This document shows positions 41,686-50,594 of a stretch of 64,000 nt of DNA, piece by piece. The position numbers and the translations under genes were made by a program. Within the stretch, counting starts at the first letter, position 1; each line of letters begins with the position of its first letter. The stretch spans positions 1,922,001-1,986,000 of the forward strand of contig CAWCHV010000007.1 in assembly GCA_963795435.1 (NCBI GenBank), given 5' to 3'. The DNA comes from JAFKFI01 sp963795435. Its GTDB lineage: Bacteria; Pseudomonadota; Alphaproteobacteria; Acetobacterales; Acetobacteraceae. The notes beneath the pieces were generated by a model. The model saw only the letters and a list, made by a program, of their open reading frames with translations, did not search any database and was not told the DNA's origin.

Positions 41686-42159
41686 TCAGCGGCGGCGCAG
41701 CGCCCGCGCCAGATCGGCTTTGCTCAACCGCGAGCAGCCATGCATCCCGCGCCGCTTGGTCTCGGCGTAGAGCTGCGCGCGTGTGGGCTCGCCGCGCGCG
41801 GAACTCCCGCGCGACGACGGCCGCGATGCGGAGCGGGTGCCGCGCGCTGTTGCGCGGGCGGCTTTCGGCGCGGCTTTGCGCGACTTCGGGGCGGCGCGGG
41901 ACTTGGCCAAACTGGCGCGACCTTCCTTCTGCTGCTGGGCGGTCTGACCCTTGCGCTCCTTGTCCTCGGTGCGCCGGCGGCTGCGCGTGTTCTGCCCGGC
42001 GCTCTTCTTGCGCGAGGCGCCGGCTTCGCTCAGCCCGATGGCGATCGCCTGACGCGGGTTGCGCACCTTGCGGCCGCTGCCCAACTCCAGCTCGCCGTGC
42101 TTGTACTCGTGCATCACGCGGCCAACGATCTCCTTCTGCCGCCCGCTCTGTCTTGGCAT
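41686..42159 (-). CDS. DUF6496 domain, highly basic small protein
   Basis: A 157-residue protein. The N-terminal 45 residues contain the recognisable segment IVGRVMHEYKHGELELGSG, then KVRNPRQAIAIGLSEAG (DUF6496). The rest is a long, low-complexity Lys/Arg/Ala/Ser linker resembling histone H1-like tails. It ends in a short helix-rich segment (LYAETKRRGMHGCSRLSKAD) similar to Rho-N/SAP-type nucleic-acid binding folds. A DNA- or RNA-binding structural role is inferred from composition. It is a single-gene unit. Confidence 0.8.
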   Translation of the reverse strand: MPRQSGRQKEIVGRVMHEYKHGELELGSGRKVRNPRQAIAIGLSEAGASRKKSAGQNTRSRRRTEDKERKGQTAQQQKEGRASLAKSRAAPKSRKAAPKAARATARGTRSASRPSSRGSSARGEPTRAQLYAETKRRGMHGCSRLSKADLARALRRR

Positions 42160-42317
42160 CGCACTCTCTCCATTTCGCGCCGGCCCGTTCCGAAGGTGGG
42201 CCGTACGCTGGGAGGGAAATGCAACAGACGCGGTTTGGTTTCGCGGTTTGTTGAACGCGGACGGCGGAAACGCGCTCAACGATGCGAATGTGATCCGTCG
42301 TCTCGGGTTTCCCCCGC

Positions 42318-44210
42318 TCAACCGAGCGCGTCGTCCACCGAGCGGACCACGTGACGCAGCTCGCCGACGCGCCTCGTCACGCCGAGCCGATCGAGGAACT
42401 CGAGCACCTGGATCGCGAGATTTCGTCCGATCCCGGTTTCGGCGGCGAACTGGCCGGCGGCGAAACCGCCCTCGTCCGAAGCTGCCGCAAGCGCGCCGGC
42501 GATCGCCGCGAGGCGGGCAATCGTTTCGGGTGGAAAGAAGCGGTTGGGCGCGACCCGCAGGACGAGACCGAACGCCTCGAAACGCATCAGGCAGCGCTCC
42601 ATCGCCTCCGGCGCGCGTTCGAGCTGCGCGGCAAGCTCGCGCACCCGGGGCGGCCGTAGGCCGGATTGCGCCAGGACCGGCGCGATGCGCGACCACAGCG
42701 CCTCATCCTGCTCGGAGAGGCGCGGCGCGTGACCGGCGAGACGCAGCGTGGCCCCGTCGCGCAGCACGGCGCCGGAGGTGACGAGATCGGCGATCACCGC
42801 CTCGACCACGGTCCGGTCGGCACGCGCGCTCAGGACTTGCAGCAGCATCGCCTTGCCAGGGCCGGCGGAGGCGGGCTCGCGGCGGTGCCAGTCCGCCAGG
42901 GCATCGAGCGTCGCGCGGCTCAGCGTGTCATGGATCGCATCCGACACGAGCACGACGCTGCCCGGACGGCCGATCCGCCGCGCCGCGCCGAAATCCAAGC
43001 GGGCGGGATCGAGGTTACGCGCCCGCGCGAAACCCTCCACGTCGACGCAGCCTTCGACGCCGAGCAAGGCCCGCAGGGCGGCCGACGGATCGGGCTCTCC
43101 CAGGGCTCGCAGCACCGGCAGACGAGACGCTCGCGCGACGTGGCGGGCGGGCGGGAACGGATCGATGACACGGCCGCCGGCCAGCGTGCGGCGGGCGGCG
43201 TGATCGCGGATCACCACGCGGTCGCCGTGCAGCACGGCCGCTTCCCGGTCGAGCGCGATCCGCACGAAGCCGCCCTCGGCGGCAATCGCGTCGCTCAACA
43301 AGGTCAGCCGGCCACCGATGTCCGCCGTCCCCAGATGCACATGCACCGGCAGCCCAGGACGGAGCGCGGCGTCGCCCCAGGGCCGCACATGCGCGTCAAG
43401 GCGTTGAGTGGGGGCATGCAGATGGGGTGCGACGATCCAGTCGCCGCGTTGCACTTGCGCGCGATCGAGGCGTGCACCGGCGACGGCGAGCGCGCACCGG
43501 TCCCCGGCGCGCGCTTCGTCGGTGTCACGGTCCTGCGCGTGGATGCCGCGGACGCGGAGTTGCGTGCCGCGTGGCGTCAGCAACAGCAAGTCGCCGACGC
43601 GCGCCCGGCCGGCGGCTACCGTGCCGGTGACGATGGTGCCGGCGCCCGGCAGGGTGAAGCAGCGATCGACGGCGAGGCGGAAGCCCGCGTCGGCCGGGCG
43701 GGCGACGCGGCCGCGCGCGACAGCGGCCAGATGCGCCCGCAACGCAGCGATGCCGTCGCCGGTGGCACTGGAGACGGGAATGACGGGAGCGCCCGGAAAG
43801 CCGCTGGCCGCCGCCAGTGCGCGCATCACGTCGCCGACTTCCGCGACGCGCGCCGGGGACACGCGATCGGCTTTCGACACCACGACACTGAGCTCGGCGA
43901 CGCCGATCAAATCAAGGATGGCGAGATGCTCGAAGGTCTGCGGCATCGGTCCGTCATCGGCGGCGACCACCAGCAGCGCGCTGTCGATGCCCATGACGCC
44001 GGCCAGCATGTTGCGAAGGAAACGCTCATGGCCGGGGACATCGACGAAGCCGATCCGCGCCCCGTCCGGCAGGTCGGCGTAGGCGAAGCCGAGCTCGATG
44101 GTGAGGCCGCGCCGCTTCTCCTCGGGCAGCCGGTCGGTGTCCACGCCGGTCAGCCGGCGGACCAGCGCGGTCTTGCCATGATCGACATGGCCGGCGGTCG
44201 CCACGATCAT
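42318..44210 (-). CDS. selB: Selenocysteine-specific elongation factor SelB
   Basis: A 630-residue translation GTPase that brings Sec-tRNA to UGA codons next to a SECIS hairpin. G1 is VATAGHVDHGKTALVRRLTG, the switch segment is LPEEKRRGLTIELGFAY (SelB-type), G3 is DVPGHERFLRNMLAGV and the guanine motif reads VVSKADRV. The beta-barrel domains follow, and C-terminal winged helices (residues 400-630) end ELRHVVRSVDDALG. The ATG at 44210 starts the G domain directly. No selA, selC, selD or clear UGA-containing selenoprotein gene is visible in the window. Confidence 0.93.
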   Translation of the reverse strand: MIVATAGHVDHGKTALVRRLTGVDTDRLPEEKRRGLTIELGFAYADLPDGARIGFVDVPGHERFLRNMLAGVMGIDSALLVVAADDGPMPQTFEHLAILDLIGVAELSVVVSKADRVSPARVAEVGDVMRALAAASGFPGAPVIPVSSATGDGIAALRAHLAAVARGRVARPADAGFRLAVDRCFTLPGAGTIVTGTVAAGRARVGDLLLLTPRGTQLRVRGIHAQDRDTDEARAGDRCALAVAGARLDRAQVQRGDWIVAPHLHAPTQRLDAHVRPWGDAALRPGLPVHVHLGTADIGGRLTLLSDAIAAEGGFVRIALDREAAVLHGDRVVIRDHAARRTLAGGRVIDPFPPARHVARASRLPVLRALGEPDPSAALRALLGVEGCVDVEGFARARNLDPARLDFGAARRIGRPGSVVLVSDAIHDTLSRATLDALADWHRREPASAGPGKAMLLQVLSARADRTVVEAVIADLVTSGAVLRDGATLRLAGHAPRLSEQDEALWSRIAPVLAQSGLRPPRVRELAAQLERAPEAMERCLMRFEAFGLVLRVAPNRFFPPETIARLAAIAGALAAASDEGGFAAGQFAAETGIGRNLAIQVLEFLDRLGVTRRVGELRHVVRSVDDALG

Positions 44211-44319
44211 GGGAGCGATTGCGGTTGCGGCGGGCGCGGGCAAGTGTTTGCCTTTGCTGTCGGCACAGTGTCGGTGCCGGGCCAACAAGCCGTCAAGCGG
44301 CAGCTCGAGAGGGAACGCG

Positions 44320-45984
44320 ATGAACCAGCCGGAAGAATTCGATTTCGTGATCGTCGGCGCCGGCTCCGCCGGCTGCGTGCTGGCCAACCGTCTCTCGGCC
44401 GACCCCAGGAATCGCGTGCTGCTATTGGAGGCCGGCGGCAAGGATCGCGATCCGTGGATCCATATCCCGGCCGGGTTCTATCGCAACATCTACAATCCCA
44501 AGGTCGCCTGGCATTTCGAGACCGAGCCGGTGCCGGAGATGAACAACCGGCGTATCCCCTGGCCGCGCGGGAAAGTGCTCGGCGGATCGAGCTCGATCAA
44601 CGGGCTGATCTACATTCGCGGGCAGCGCGAGGATTTCGACTTGTGGCGCCAGATGGGCAACACCGGCTGGTCGTACGACGACGTGCTGCCGTATTTCCGA
44701 AAAGCGGAAAACCAGGAGCGCGGCGCGGACGAGTATCACGGCGCCGGTGGCCCGCTCGACGTGTCCGATCTGCGCTCCGAGCACGAGCTGCACGACGCCT
44801 TTGTCGAGGCGGCGCGCGAGGCGGGCTACAAGCTCAACCGCGACTTCAACGGCGCCGAGCAGGAGGGCGTCGGGCCGTTGCAGCTCACCGTGCGCAAGGG
44901 CCGGCGGGCGAGCACCGCGCGGGGCTATCTGCGCCCGGCGTTGAAGCGACCAAATCTGCGGGTGGAAATCCGCGCGCTGGCGCATCGCGTGCTGATGGAG
45001 GGCAAGCGCGCCGTCGGTGTGGAGTTCAGCCAGAATGGCGCGATGCGAAGGGTGCGGGCGCGGCGCGAGGTGCTGCTGTGCGGCGGCTCGATCAACTCGC
45101 CGCAACTGCTGCAATTGTCCGGCATCGGCCCGGGCGCGCTGTTGCAGGAGCACGGGATTGCCGTCGCGCACGACCTGCCGGGCGTGGGGGCGAATCTTCA
45201 GGACCACATCGGCGGGCGGGTGATCTACCGCGCCAAGAACGCCAACACCATCAACGAGATTTCCCATAGCTGGCGGCTCAAGGTGCAGGCCGGGTTGCAA
45301 TATTTCCTGGCCCGGCGCGGCGTGCTGATGATGGGCGCGGGACCGATCGGGATGTTCGTCAAGACGCGGCCGGAGGTCGCCTCGCCCGACGTGCAATACC
45401 AGTTCCTCGCCGGCAGCTCGAACAAGGCGGGCGACCCGATGCACAAGTTCCCGGGCTGCACCCTGGTCGCCATCCCGTGCCGGCCGGAGAGCCGGGGCTG
45501 GTTGCGCATCCAGTCGCCCGACCCCGCCCGCCCACCGGCGATCCAGCCGAACTATCTCGCGACCCAGGCCGACAAGGACACCATCGTCGCGGGCATGAAG
45601 ATCGCGCGCGGCATCTTTCACACCGGGGCGATGCGGGCCTATGTCACCGACGAGGTGATGCCGGGCCCCGAGGCGAAGACTGACGAGGATTGGCTCAACC
45701 ACGTTCGCGCCACGGCGGGGACCACGTTCCATCCCACCAGCACCTGCATGATGGGACCGCAGGCGAACGCGGTAGTCGACACCGATCTCCGCGTGCGCGG
45801 CATCGATGGACTGCGGGTGGTCGATGCCTCGATCATGCCGACCGTGGTTTCGGGCAACACCAACGCCACCGCCATCATGATCGGCGAGAAGGAGCGGACG
45901 CGATTCTGCGGGCGGGTTAGTCAGCCGGCGCGCTTGACGGACAGCGTGGGCGGGGTGCGGAGCGTCTGGAAGATCACACAATAA
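44320..45984 (+). CDS. GMC family oxidoreductase (choline dehydrogenase-like)
   Basis: A GMC flavoprotein alcohol dehydrogenase. The FAD motif is FVIVGAGSAGCVLANRLSAD, the GMC signature is PWPRGKVLGGSSSINGLIYI, and the catalytic His and Asn are in TAGTTFHPTSTCMMG and VVSGNTNATAIMIGEK. After IMIGEK the current frame gives an atypical tail (ERTRFCGRVSQ and on) that overlaps osmC. One extra G at 45891 would instead give GADAILRAG and a stop at 45918-45920, the normal family ending, exactly abutting the convergent osmC stop. The true end is therefore probably 45920. It is divergent from selB. Confidence 0.88.
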   Translation: MNQPEEFDFVIVGAGSAGCVLANRLSADPRNRVLLLEAGGKDRDPWIHIPAGFYRNIYNPKVAWHFETEPVPEMNNRRIPWPRGKVLGGSSSINGLIYIRGQREDFDLWRQMGNTGWSYDDVLPYFRKAENQERGADEYHGAGGPLDVSDLRSEHELHDAFVEAAREAGYKLNRDFNGAEQEGVGPLQLTVRKGRRASTARGYLRPALKRPNLRVEIRALAHRVLMEGKRAVGVEFSQNGAMRRVRARREVLLCGGSINSPQLLQLSGIGPGALLQEHGIAVAHDLPGVGANLQDHIGGRVIYRAKNANTINEISHSWRLKVQAGLQYFLARRGVLMMGAGPIGMFVKTRPEVASPDVQYQFLAGSSNKAGDPMHKFPGCTLVAIPCRPESRGWLRIQSPDPARPPAIQPNYLATQADKDTIVAGMKIARGIFHTGAMRAYVTDEVMPGPEAKTDEDWLNHVRATAGTTFHPTSTCMMGPQANAVVDTDLRVRGIDGLRVVDASIMPTVVSGNTNATAIMIGEKERTRFCGRVSQPARLTDSVGGVRSVWKITQ

Positions 45985-46427
45985 CGCTCCGTGGTTTCGA
46001 TCATCTTCCGCAGCTTGTCGTCGTCCGCGTCGGCGTCGATCTCGAAGGTCAGGCTGATGTCGGTGATGCCGACCGGCACGGTGCGGTCGATGCCGAGCGT
46101 GCCGCGCACGTCCCACACGCCGTCGGCGATCACCCGGCCGCGGCGGATTTCCACCCCATAGGCCGTCGCCACCGCGCGCAAGGTGACGCCCGCGCAAGCC
46201 GCGAGCGCCTGCAGCAGCATGTCGGCCGAGCAGGCGAGCTTGCCGGTGCCACCGGCGGATTCGTGCAATCCGGCGGTGACGCTGCCGTGCCAGGAGGGCA
46301 CGGTGCAAGCGATCTCGACAGGATCGAGCGAGGCCTCGGCGCGCGCCGGGATGCGGGCGGCACCCGGCAATTCGCGGTATTTCGTCTTCAGCGGCGCCTG
46401 CACGGCCCGCAGTTGCTCGGCGTTCAT
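45921..46427 (-). CDS. OsmC family protein
   Basis: A 168-residue OsmC/Ohr-fold protein. The peroxidase-type cysteine positions are visible in GTGKLACSADMLLQALAACA and later in ETTERYCVIFQTLRT, matching the two conserved cysteines of thiol-dependent peroxidases. Strands VRGTLGIDRTVPVGITDISL and FEIDADADDDKLRKMIE lie between them. It probably detoxifies organic peroxides in the cytoplasm. The ATG at 46427 is preceded by AAAAGGAGC. It converges with the GMC gene with no spacer if that gene ends at 45920. Confidence 0.88.
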   Translation of the reverse strand: MNAEQLRAVQAPLKTKYRELPGAARIPARAEASLDPVEIACTVPSWHGSVTAGLHESAGGTGKLACSADMLLQALAACAGVTLRAVATAYGVEIRRGRVIADGVWDVRGTLGIDRTVPVGITDISLTFEIDADADDDKLRKMIETTERYCVIFQTLRTPPTLSVKRAG

Positions 46428-46572
46428 GGGCGCTCCTTTTCCATCCCCCCGTTCATTGAAACGACGGTCCGCGCTGGTCAATGTCGCATTGGCGGCACGG
46501 CAACGTGGATAGCGTTGACAGACATTGAATGATAGTGGATATGGCGGCGACCGCCCCCAAAGGGAAGCCATC

Positions 46573-47778
46573 ATGCGCGCCTGGTTCTGGACCATCCTTT
46601 CGCTCGCCGTGGTCGCGGCGCCGGTGGCGCGGGCCGAGGAGCCCGTCGCCGTCAAAATCGGCGTGCTGACCGACATGAACGGGCCGTACGGCGATGCGGC
46701 GGGGGAGGGTTCGGTGGTGGCGGCGCGCATGGCCGCCCGTGATTTCGGCGGCACGGTGCTTGGCCGCCGCATCGAGATCGTCGCCGCCGACCATCAGAAT
46801 CGCCCCGATGTCGCGGTCGACATCGCGCGCCGCTGGTTCGACCGCGAGAACGTCCAGATGGTCACCGACCTCACCAACTCGGCGGTGGCGATCGCGGTGC
46901 AGAGTCTCGCCGCGGAGAAGCATCGGATCGACCTCGTGACCAGCACGGCGTCCACCGCGCTGACCAACGAGAACTGTTCCCCATATGGCGCGCACTGGAC
47001 ATTCAACTCCTATGCCCTGTCGGCAGGGACCGGACGGGCGCTGGTCGAGACCGGGGCGAAAAGCTGGTACTTCATCACCGCCGATTACAATTTCGGCGCC
47101 AATCTCGAGAAGACCGCGAGCAGCGAGATCACCCACGCCGGTGGCAAGGTGCTCGGCCATTCGGTGGCGCCGCTCAACACGACGGATTTCGCCTCGCAAC
47201 TGGTCGCGGCGCAGGCGTCGGGGGCGGACGTGATCGGGCTGGCCAACTCGGGCGCGGATACCGCGAATTCGGTGAAGCAAGCGGTGGAGTTCGGGCTCAC
47301 CAAGAAGCAGAAGCTCGCGGCGTTCCTGCCGTTCATCACCGACATCAAGGCGATCGGGCTGCCGAGCGCGCAGGGCCTGATCCTGACCACGGCGTTCTAC
47401 TGGGACCGCGACGCCGATAGCCGCGCCTGGGCGCAGCGGTTCTTCGCGGAGCGGCACGCGATGCCGACGATGATCCAGGCGGGCACGTATTCCGCCGTGC
47501 TGCACTATCTCGACGCGGTGAAGGCGACCGGCGGCGTCGACGCGGAGGCGGTGACGCGGCAAATGCGGGCGGCGCCGGTGAACGACGCGGTGTTCCACGA
47601 CGGGCACATCCGCGCGGACGGGCGCATGGTGCATGACATATATCTCGTGCAGGTGAAGGCGCCCGAGGCGTCGAAGGGGCCGTGGGATCTTTATACCGTG
47701 CTGCGGACGATCCCTGGGGAGCGGGCTTTTCAGCCGCTGGCGCGGGGGAGTTGCCGGCTGGTGCGGGCGGCGGGCTAA
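46573..47778 (+). CDS. ABC transporter periplasmic binding protein (branched-chain amino acid type)
   Basis: A 401-residue type I periplasmic binding protein. The signal peptide MRAWFWTILSLAVVAAPVARA has a clean ARA-EE cleavage site. The mature protein has VKIGVLTDMNGPYGDAAGEG, VLGRRIEIVAADHQNRPDVA, and GAKSWYFITADYNFGANLEK, all typical of the LivJ-like fold that binds amino acids, amides or aromatic acids. No permease or ATPase genes are adjacent, so it is an orphan binding protein. A palindromic hairpin follows its stop. Confidence 0.9.
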   Translation: MRAWFWTILSLAVVAAPVARAEEPVAVKIGVLTDMNGPYGDAAGEGSVVAARMAARDFGGTVLGRRIEIVAADHQNRPDVAVDIARRWFDRENVQMVTDLTNSAVAIAVQSLAAEKHRIDLVTSTASTALTNENCSPYGAHWTFNSYALSAGTGRALVETGAKSWYFITADYNFGANLEKTASSEITHAGGKVLGHSVAPLNTTDFASQLVAAQASGADVIGLANSGADTANSVKQAVEFGLTKKQKLAAFLPFITDIKAIGLPSAQGLILTTAFYWDRDADSRAWAQRFFAERHAMPTMIQAGTYSAVLHYLDAVKATGGVDAEAVTRQMRAAPVNDAVFHDGHIRADGRMVHDIYLVQVKAPEASKGPWDLYTVLRTIPGERAFQPLARGSCRLVRAAG

Positions 47779-47779
47779 T

Positions 47780-47812
47780 CCCTCACCCCGGCCCTCTCCC
47801 GCAGGGAGAGGG
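47780..47812. repeat. REP-like hairpin between convergent genes
   Basis: CCCTCTCCC (47792-47800), a 3-base loop GCA, and GGGAGAGGG (47804-47812), preceded by CCTCACCCCG, the same leader as the larger palindrome at 2371. It lies in the 41-base gap between the stops of the binding-protein gene and the monooxygenase gene. It may act as a bidirectional terminator or transcript stabiliser; it is not followed by a T run. Confidence 0.75.
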
Positions 47813-47819
47813 AAAACAT

Positions 47820-49178
47820 CTACACGCGGAACCGCGCCGCCGGATGCTCGGCCGGTAGTCGTGCGCGACCGTATAGTTTCTCCCGCAATGTTCCCGGCGC
47901 GTAGTCCCGCTTGTAGACGCCACGCTCCTGCAGCTCCGGCACCACGAGATCGACCATGTCCTCGAACGTCTCCGGCGTCAGCGCGTAGGCGAGGTTGAAG
48001 CCGTCGATGTCGGTCTCCGCCACCCAGGCCTGCATCTCGTCCGCGACCTCCGGGGCCGAGCCGACCACGACGGGGCCGCGGCCGCCGATCGCGGCGTGCT
48101 TGGCGATCTCGCGGACCGTCCATTCGCGGCCGGGATCGGCGATGGTGAACGCTTCGAGGGCCGAGGTCATCGCCTTCTTCTCCTCGAAACGTACCACCTC
48201 GTCGAGCGGCAGGCGCGAGAAGTCCACGCCGGTCCAGCCGGACATCAGCGCGAGCGCGCCTTCCTCGCTGACATGGCCGCGATACTCGGCGAGCTTTTCC
48301 TCGGCCTCGGCGCGGGTACGGCCGGGGATCACGGTCATCATGGTGAAGATCTGGATTTCCGCCGGATCACGGCCGACCAGGCCAGCGCGGCGGCGGATGT
48401 CGGCGACAATCGGCGCGATCACGCGGCGCGACGGGCCGTTGATGAACACGCATTCGGCGTGCTCGGCGGCGAACTGCCGGCCGCGCGTCGAGGCGCCGGC
48501 CTGGTAGAGCACCGGCGTGCGCTGCGGCGAGGGCTCGCAAAGGTGGATCGCTTCCATCTGGAAGTATTTGCCGGCGTGCTTGATGCGATGGATCTTGCCG
48601 GCATCGGCGAAACGCCGCCCGGCGCGGTCGCGCAGCACCGCGCCATCCTCCCAGCTGCCTTCCCAGAGCTTGTAGACCGCCTGCATGTATTCCTCGGCGA
48701 TCTCGTAGCGCGTGTCGTGGTCGTGCTGCTCGGTTAGGCCCATGCCGAGGGCGGCGCTGTTGAGATAGCCGGTGACGATGTTCCAGCCGACGCGGCCCTT
48801 GGTGAGATGGTCGAGCGTCGACATGCGGCGGGCGAACGGGTACGGGTGCTCGTAGGACAGCGCGCAGGTCACGCCGAAGCCGAGATGCTCGGTGACGACG
48901 GCCATTGCCGGGATCACCATGAGCGGATCGTTGACCGGCACCTGCACCGCCTGTTCCAGCGCGGTGCGCGGGGAGGCCTGATACACGTCGTAGATGCCGA
49001 GCACGTCTGCGAGGAACAGCGCGTCGAATCTTCCGCGCTCCAGGGTGCGCGCGAGATGGGTCCAGTATTCCAGCGTGTTGTAGCTGTCCGCGCGGTCGCG
49101 CGGATGCGTCCACAAGCCGGGCGACTGGTGGGCGATGCAGTTCATGTCGAACGCATTGAGGCGGATCGTCTTTGCCAT
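47820..49178 (-). CDS. NtaA/SnaA/DszA family flavin monooxygenase
   Basis: A 452-residue long-form luciferase-like monooxygenase. It has the subfamily opening LNAFDMNCIAHQSPGLWTHP, FDALFLADVLGIYDVYQASP, GFGVTCALSYEHPYPFARRM, then STLDHLTKGRVGWNIVTGYL and VLYQAGASTRGRQFAAEHAE. Relatives (nitrilotriacetate, dibenzothiophene-sulfone and alkanesulfonate-like monooxygenases) use reduced FMN from a partner reductase. The substrate is unknown. It begins 5 bases after the stop of the MmgE/PrpD gene upstream and both are read leftward, suggesting one catabolic operon. Confidence 0.9.
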   Translation of the reverse strand: MAKTIRLNAFDMNCIAHQSPGLWTHPRDRADSYNTLEYWTHLARTLERGRFDALFLADVLGIYDVYQASPRTALEQAVQVPVNDPLMVIPAMAVVTEHLGFGVTCALSYEHPYPFARRMSTLDHLTKGRVGWNIVTGYLNSAALGMGLTEQHDHDTRYEIAEEYMQAVYKLWEGSWEDGAVLRDRAGRRFADAGKIHRIKHAGKYFQMEAIHLCEPSPQRTPVLYQAGASTRGRQFAAEHAECVFINGPSRRVIAPIVADIRRRAGLVGRDPAEIQIFTMMTVIPGRTRAEAEEKLAEYRGHVSEEGALALMSGWTGVDFSRLPLDEVVRFEEKKAMTSALEAFTIADPGREWTVREIAKHAAIGGRGPVVVGSAPEVADEMQAWVAETDIDGFNLAYALTPETFEDMVDLVVPELQERGVYKRDYAPGTLREKLYGRARLPAEHPAARFRV

Positions 49179-49183
49179 CGCCG

Positions 49184-50557
49184 TCAGCCTCGCGCGCGCA
49201 ATGGCCGCGTCAGCTCGGCCAGCGTCGTCGCAGAGCCGAGGTCCATCGCGCTCGAGATGAACTTTTCCAACTCGTCAGCGGATAGAAAATCGCTGGCGTT
49301 GTCGCGGAACTTCCGGGCCAGCTCGTCATTGGTGAGCGGGTTCTGTGGGTCGCCTTTCGGATACATCATCTCGGCCTGCAAGGTCTCGCCGCCCTGCATC
49401 GTCACCGCCACCCTGGCGGGGAACTTTTCCGGGTACAGCTTCGTCAGCTCGGGATCGGCGACGACCTCGGTGCGGTCGAGCACGCGGCGCACGCGCGCGT
49501 CCTGAAAGCGGTCCGGCTGGAACTGCGGCTGACCGACCGAGCCATCCACCACCGCGATCGCCACGCAGTACGGCACCGAGAGGCGCGCCGCCATCGTGCT
49601 GTCCACCTGCTTGCTGGAGAAGTGCGACTTCACGGTGGCGTAGGTGTTGATCGCGATGCTCTCGATGCGCGCCGGATCGGGCGCGTGGCGCGCGACAATC
49701 TCCAGCGCGGCGCCAATCGGCGAGTGGCTGGCAAGGATGGACGGGTACGGCTTGTAGCCGTTCTGCGTGATCTCCCAGGTCTCGCGGAGACCGCGTGTCA
49801 GCGCCGCCGCATCGGGCTCGGCGCTGTAGGCGGCGAGATAGCCTTTCGGGTGGCCGAAGATGTCGGGCGGGCTGGTGGCGCCGAGGGCGGCGAGCCGCGC
49901 GGCCAGCACGCCGTTCATGCCCGCCTTGCCGGGATGCACGCTCTTGCTGTCGTCGCCGGTCTCGAAGAAGGCGTTCAAACCGGCGGCCTGGGTGCCGGCG
50001 AAGCCGAGGGCGGCCTGCACCGCGGCGGCGTCGAGCCCCATCGCGCGCGCCGCGGCCGCGGCGGCGCCAAACGTGCCGTTGGTCGCGGTCGAGTGCCAGA
50101 AGCGGTAGTGCGTCGGCATCACCGCCATGCCGACGCGCGCCGTGACCTCGTAGCCGGCGACCATCGCGACGATGAGGTCGCGCCCGGTCAGGCCGCGATC
50201 CTCGCACACCGCGAGTGCCGCCGGCACGACCACGGAGCCGACATGGATCAGCGCGCGCTTGTGGGTGTCATCGTTGTCGGCGGCGTTGGCGAGCATGCCG
50301 TTGGCGAGGGCCGCCAACGCGGGATGCGTGGCACCGCCGCCGACGACGCTGGCGCGGCCCGTCGCGCCGAACTCCTCCGCGACGGCGCGCGCGATCCCCG
50401 CCTTGCGCTGGTCCTCGCGCCACGCCGCCAACGCGCAGCCGATCGCGTCGAGGAACATGCGGCACGCCTGCGCGATGGCGGGGGCGGGAATATCCTCGTA
50501 GCGCAGGCTGGCGACGAACGAGCCCAGGCGCTCGCTCGCGGGGCGGGTCGCGGTCAT
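49184..50557 (-). CDS. MmgE/PrpD family protein
   Basis: A 457-residue member of the 2-methylcitrate dehydratase-like family. Family segments include MFLDAIGCALAAWREDQRKA, RASVVGGGATHPALAALANG, NAADNDDTHKRALIHVGSVV, VPAALAVCEDRGLTGRDLIV, and FWHSTATNGTFGAAAAAARA. Members dehydrate or isomerise small hydroxy-acids (methylcitrate, aconitate-like compounds), and many have unknown substrates. It sits directly upstream of the flavin monooxygenase gene on the same strand. Confidence 0.9.
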   Translation of the reverse strand: MTATRPASERLGSFVASLRYEDIPAPAIAQACRMFLDAIGCALAAWREDQRKAGIARAVAEEFGATGRASVVGGGATHPALAALANGMLANAADNDDTHKRALIHVGSVVVPAALAVCEDRGLTGRDLIVAMVAGYEVTARVGMAVMPTHYRFWHSTATNGTFGAAAAAARAMGLDAAAVQAALGFAGTQAAGLNAFFETGDDSKSVHPGKAGMNGVLAARLAALGATSPPDIFGHPKGYLAAYSAEPDAAALTRGLRETWEITQNGYKPYPSILASHSPIGAALEIVARHAPDPARIESIAINTYATVKSHFSSKQVDSTMAARLSVPYCVAIAVVDGSVGQPQFQPDRFQDARVRRVLDRTEVVADPELTKLYPEKFPARVAVTMQGGETLQAEMMYPKGDPQNPLTNDELARKFRDNASDFLSADELEKFISSAMDLGSATTLAELTRPLRARG

Positions 50558-50594
50558 GGTGCTGGTAGTCCTGTCGGGATGCGTGCCCGCGAGT

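Noticed and set aside
38617..42354. A 1245-codon open frame on the plus strand across copC, copD, the LLM gene and the DUF6496 gene
   Set aside because: It is a shadow of GC-rich coding DNA in other frames; its translation is low-complexity Arg/Ala/Gly and has no domain, while the overlapped genes all show clear families.
42160..44319. selC (tRNA-Sec) next to selB
   Set aside because: No long-variable-arm tRNA with a TCA anticodon could be folded in the gaps on either side of selB.
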